Shown here: positions 62,901 through 64,000 of the stretch, one piece after another
Layout of the letters: the number at the start of each line of letters is the position of its first letter
How positions within the stretch are numbered: position 1 is the stretch's first letter
Assembly: GCA_963971405.1 (NCBI GenBank)
Contig: OZ020489.1
Coordinates: 28,980,290-29,044,289 of the forward strand
Direction: 5' to 3'
Source of the DNA: Psococerastis gibbosa
Taxonomy: Eukaryota; Arthropoda; Insecta; Psocodea; Psocidae
Length of the DNA stretch: 64,000 nt
Made by a program: the position numbers and the translations under genes
The notes under the pieces: generated by a model
The model's input: only the letters and a program-made list of their open reading frames with translations
What the model was told of the DNA's origin: nothing
Database searches by the model: none

Positions 62901-63904
62901 AGAGATACGAGCTAGTCACAAGCATACAACGAAATGATCAAAAATATTGCCAAAGGTGAACCGTCATGACTCATGTTCATGTGTTAACCACCCTATTCAG
63001 TTTTTCTTGATATTATAGTTCGGATATAATGTCCTAAGGCGCAAAGTCCACCGACCTCGTTTTTGATACTGAGCATGATATGACGTGGTAGCAGACATTT
63101 TTAGACTGTCTTTAATGTCTGTTTAAATATTTTAGCATTCTCAAGTCGAAATCGACCAATTTTTAATTGTGTCCTTTTTCTTCTGAAGTAGCGATATGGT
63201 ATCCTCCTATTAAATAATTTTTCAATGTTTTTCCGGCGATCAATAGGATCATCTCGACTAAATCCTTTTAATTTAGCGTTAATAATAATTAATATTCTTT
63301 TCTCTTGCAGTGTAATGAAGTGGGACTTAAAAAAGTATGATTTCGTCGTTTTACGAACTCTTGACACCAATGAGTCTTGCTCTTGTATTTTATACCATGG
63401 AAGCTCCGTCATCCTTGGTTGTCAAACGTTCTTCAGTATTTCTTTGAAAGACTTCAGCGTGAATGGTAAGTCTCCTTAATAAGAAGGGAAGGATTTGTGA
63501 TGTGTGTGTGCTAGTAACATGTTAAGAATGTTATTTTCAATTAAAGATTGTCCAAAAATTGAAGTGCTTGTATACTTTCCTATTTCAGTGCATGCAATCT
63601 TTTAGCTGTACGCCGATAATTAATAAATAGCATATATTTCAGTTACCACGTTTTATAATTTTTTCAATGTAGAAGGCAACTGCTAGGAATCCGCATTAAT
63701 AAAGTCCACTTTTGTATTCAGAAATGCTTGGGCGCACTGCCATGAACAGCTCGTTCGTCCGACTGCGTAGTTATCCCATGTATGTAGCTGCAGTGTCTTC
63801 CAATGAGTTCCTCTTGTGTTACAAAGAATTTGGATTATTTGTAAATGGAAGTGGCGATAAGACTAGGCCTGATCTCAAATGGGCGAACGTCCCTAGGGCT
63901 TTTG
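41979..63904 (+). CDS. sti: Citron Rho-interacting kinase (sticky), 3' end beyond the window
   Basis: Coding exons: 41979-42174, 43160-43335, 43718-43899, 44762-45014, 45301-45568, 46225-46390, 47155-47374, 47506-47775, 48075-48236, 50581-50763, 52263-52403, 52824-52970, 53382-53531, 53911-54191, 54348-54626, 54999-55206, 55534-55742, 56634-56775, 57366-57485, 58127-58260, 59616-59882, 60347-60551, 61344-61562, 61795-61961, 62561-62719, 63311-63465 and 63722-63904. They join in one frame, 1,747 residues plus a split codon. The domain order kinase, coiled coil, C1, PH, CNH is diagnostic of citron kinase, a Rho-binding protein of the contractile ring and midbody needed for abscission. Human CIT is about 2,027 aa, so the end of CNH and the tail are missing only because the window stops. 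sti is the fly name; CIT is the human name. Confidence 0.95.
43958..44403. mobile_element. TTAA-flanked foldback in a citron kinase intron
   Basis: TTAA (43958-43961) then GAGTGTACAGCCCGTAGGAA; the right end is the complement, ending GTACACTC then TTAA (44400-44403). Inner arms (GAAGACTACTTCATAC, CAATTAAAAATACCTTAT) are nearly perfect. The left arm has about 50 extra bases around 44025-44080. Duplicated TTAA suggests piggyBac-type integration. It lies between kinase exons 3 and 4. Confidence 0.65.
45178..45270 (+). repeat. Half copy of the 38428-38745 inverted-repeat element
   Basis: The sequence from GACAATGGGATCCGCCCTAA to 'ttaaatagtatt' matches 38651-38745 closely. It sits just before the citron kinase exon at 45301, so the exon's acceptor lies about 30 bases downstream of this repeat. 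Confidence 0.6.
46540..46905. repeat. Diverged foldback in a citron kinase intron
   Basis: The outer arms TTGGCACACCCAAATTTTGA and 'gattttggggtgccaat', and the inner arms 'ttactaagtagttatta' and 'aataacttgctaagtaaatt', pair with mismatches. The inner part resembles the arms of the 43958-44403 element (TTTAAGTTGTA.AAGACTA). Confidence 0.55.
49640..49920 (+). repeat. Dispersed repeat, copy 2 (pair with 31975-32275)
   Basis: It shares 'cccaagtggttcg', 'aatccactataatcaggagg' and 'gcaggggaacatgg'-like strings with the copy in the dynein gene. It lies in the citron intron 48237-50580 and is non-coding. Confidence 0.55.
50875..51725 (+). repeat. Two tandem, diverged copies of one repeat in a citron intron
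   Basis: 50875-51160 and 51419-51725 share, in the same order, 'ctggaaagag', 'aacgcggccaaaa', 'aaccccttgc', 'agatagcatggcc' and 'gaagacatgggtataatt'. The copies are about 545 bases apart. Open frames in both copies on the minus strand begin M-S-S-S-I/V-L-P-L-S-G but soon diverge, so I do not call a gene. Confidence 0.6.
55934..56210 (-). repeat. Dispersed repeat family D, inverted copy in a citron intron
   Basis: Its plus strand reads GGGAAAGCTTTGTGATGGTC and then the same K-L-C-D-G-R-N frame that copies at 1885-2640 and 3985-5450 show on their minus strand. It lies in the intron 55743-56633. Confidence 0.6.
56830..57000 (+). repeat. Possible LINE reverse-transcriptase fragment
   Basis: Just after the donor at 56776 the frame continues with C-I-D-Q-V-S-E-W...[17 protein letters not shown]. 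This resembles the post-catalytic W-...-L-N-x-x-K-C-x-V-x-x-F-G stretch of LINE reverse transcriptases. The open frame runs on to a stop at 57099; it is probably retroposon and not a real exon extension, because the donor at 56776 joins in phase to 57366. Confidence 0.5.
58399..58786. mobile_element. Palindromic Harbinger-like MITE with a second one in its loop (copies 4 and 5)
   Basis: The outer ends GGTGCCCATTCC (58402) and GGAATGGGCGCC (ending 58783) are flanked by TAA on both sides, with GACGTGGTAGCAGACACTCA and its complement as the core. At the exact centre lies an inner palindrome, GGTGGCGTTTCCACCGAC (58472) to 'gtcggtggagacgctacc' (58713), flanked by TTA and TAA. It lies in the citron intron 58261-59615. 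Confidence 0.75.
58825..59186. mobile_element. PIF/Harbinger-like MITE, unbroken copy 2
   Basis: A 356-bp element (58828-59183) has GGCCGGCGACACACTATCCC and the matching inverted end, flanked by TAA on both sides. It is highly similar along its length to the interrupted copy at 17-2771, including GCATGAATGCATG, CACCGTGCCGTCGATTAT and 'cgggagaaataaataaacat'. It is non-coding and lies in a citron intron. Confidence 0.85.
59914..60060. mobile_element. Palindromic Harbinger-like MITE (foldback family, copy 6)
   Basis: The ends GGCGTGTATTCCAC (59917) and GTGGAATACACGCC (ending 60057) are flanked by TTA on both sides. The loop keeps AGTCTGCTACCAT, part of the family core. The stem (CTTGTCAATATTCC) is again unlike the other copies. 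It lies just after the citron exon ending 59882. Confidence 0.75.
60815..61215 (+). repeat. Dispersed repeat family D, plus-strand copy in a citron intron
   Basis: Landmarks GGGAAAGCAACCTATCCAG, 'ttactcaattaagcacctaa', 'aaagaaatcgtcggagcgg' and a terminal GACAGACAGACA run match the copies at 1885 and 4130. It lies in the intron 60552-61343. Confidence 0.6.
62101..62215. repeat. Short inverted repeat related to the 29654-29918 element
   Basis: GAAGCAGCAGAATCCGGGAG and its partner GATTCTACTGCTTAAT pair across 'gccgtgttcggtctgaaagc'; 'ccggcggtgaaagtctttg' follows, as a mirror of the GGCTTTCACGGC string. It lies in the citron intron 61962-62560. Confidence 0.5.
63035..63125. mobile_element. Half of a palindromic Harbinger-like MITE (foldback family, copy 7)
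   Basis: It begins TAA then GGCGCAAAGTCCACCGAC and keeps GACGTGGTAGCAGACATTTT and 'gtctttaatgtctg', after which the expected right arm is missing. It is a truncated copy in the citron intron 62720-63310. Confidence 0.65.
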
Positions 63905-64000
63905 GTGAGTATTAATAAATACATTACAGTATATCATATTAACATTACCGACATTGATGGAGTTTGAATTGAATCAATTATATTCATAGTTTTCTTATGC

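Larger units (their letters stand above)
58127..63904 (+). other. Citron kinase: C1, PH and CNH domain exons
   Basis: A proline- and serine-rich linker ends R-M-H-H-K-I-P-H-R, matching the citron junction before the C1 domain. C1 (about 1295-1345) shows [14 protein letters not shown] and a last T-C-G-L-P. PH (about 1378-1490) starts T-E-G-W-V-D-I-L and ends near [11 protein letters not shown] starts near [10 protein letters not shown] / [10 protein letters not shown] and continues past the last exon, which ends in the [12 protein letters not shown] motif region. These domains bind lipid and partner proteins and place the kinase at the cleavage furrow and midbody. Confidence 0.9.

Overview
This is a eukaryotic nuclear window with split genes, GT-AG introns and many transposons. 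The encoded proteins are animal-like. I think the source is an arthropod, probably an insect: the dynein intermediate chain reads closest to arthropod versions, and the repeats (tRNA-derived SINEs, hAT, Harbinger-like and ISL2EU-like DNA transposons) fit. I cannot name the species.

Three host genes fill the right two thirds. (1) Cytoplasmic dynein 1 intermediate chain, + strand, 20653-34054. Its 11 coding exons join in frame to 661 aa. (2) A DNAJC1-type J-domain/SANT protein, - strand, 38160-40809. Its 4 exons join in frame to 425 aa; it is convergent with the dynein gene. (3) Citron Rho-interacting kinase (sticky), + strand, from 41979 to beyond the right edge. It shows 27 exons and about 1,747 residues: kinase, long coiled coil, C1, PH and part of CNH. 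It is head to head with DNAJC1 across about 1.17 kb. Dynein intermediate chain (microtubule motor) and citron kinase (cytokinesis) both act in cell division, but nothing here shows that the three genes are co-regulated.

The left 20 kb is a transposon graveyard. At 1-2774 a Harbinger-like MITE is split by a hAT-like insertion and a second repeat; an uninterrupted copy lies at 58828-59183. At 7074-8638 is a hAT-like element full of degenerate internal repeats. From 10553 to 19653 there are nested elements. An outer, about 0.5 kb hAT-like element (8-bp target duplication TTTACAAT) was split by an 8.6 kb element with 2-bp target duplication AT. The inner element carries a SWIM/YqaJ nuclease gene (+) and a THAP/DDE transposase gene (-), a combination I associate with the ISL2EU superfamily. 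Inside it the end of the nuclease gene and a LINE fragment are duplicated as a large inverted repeat.

The window also holds at least seven small palindromic elements. They share TTA/TAA-flanked ends and, mostly, a GTGGTAGCAGAC core, but their stems differ. Two tRNA-headed SINE families, other foldbacks and a dispersed repeat family lie in introns and between genes. I see no functional rRNA, tRNA gene or CRISPR array. All calls come from reading the sequence; no database search was run.
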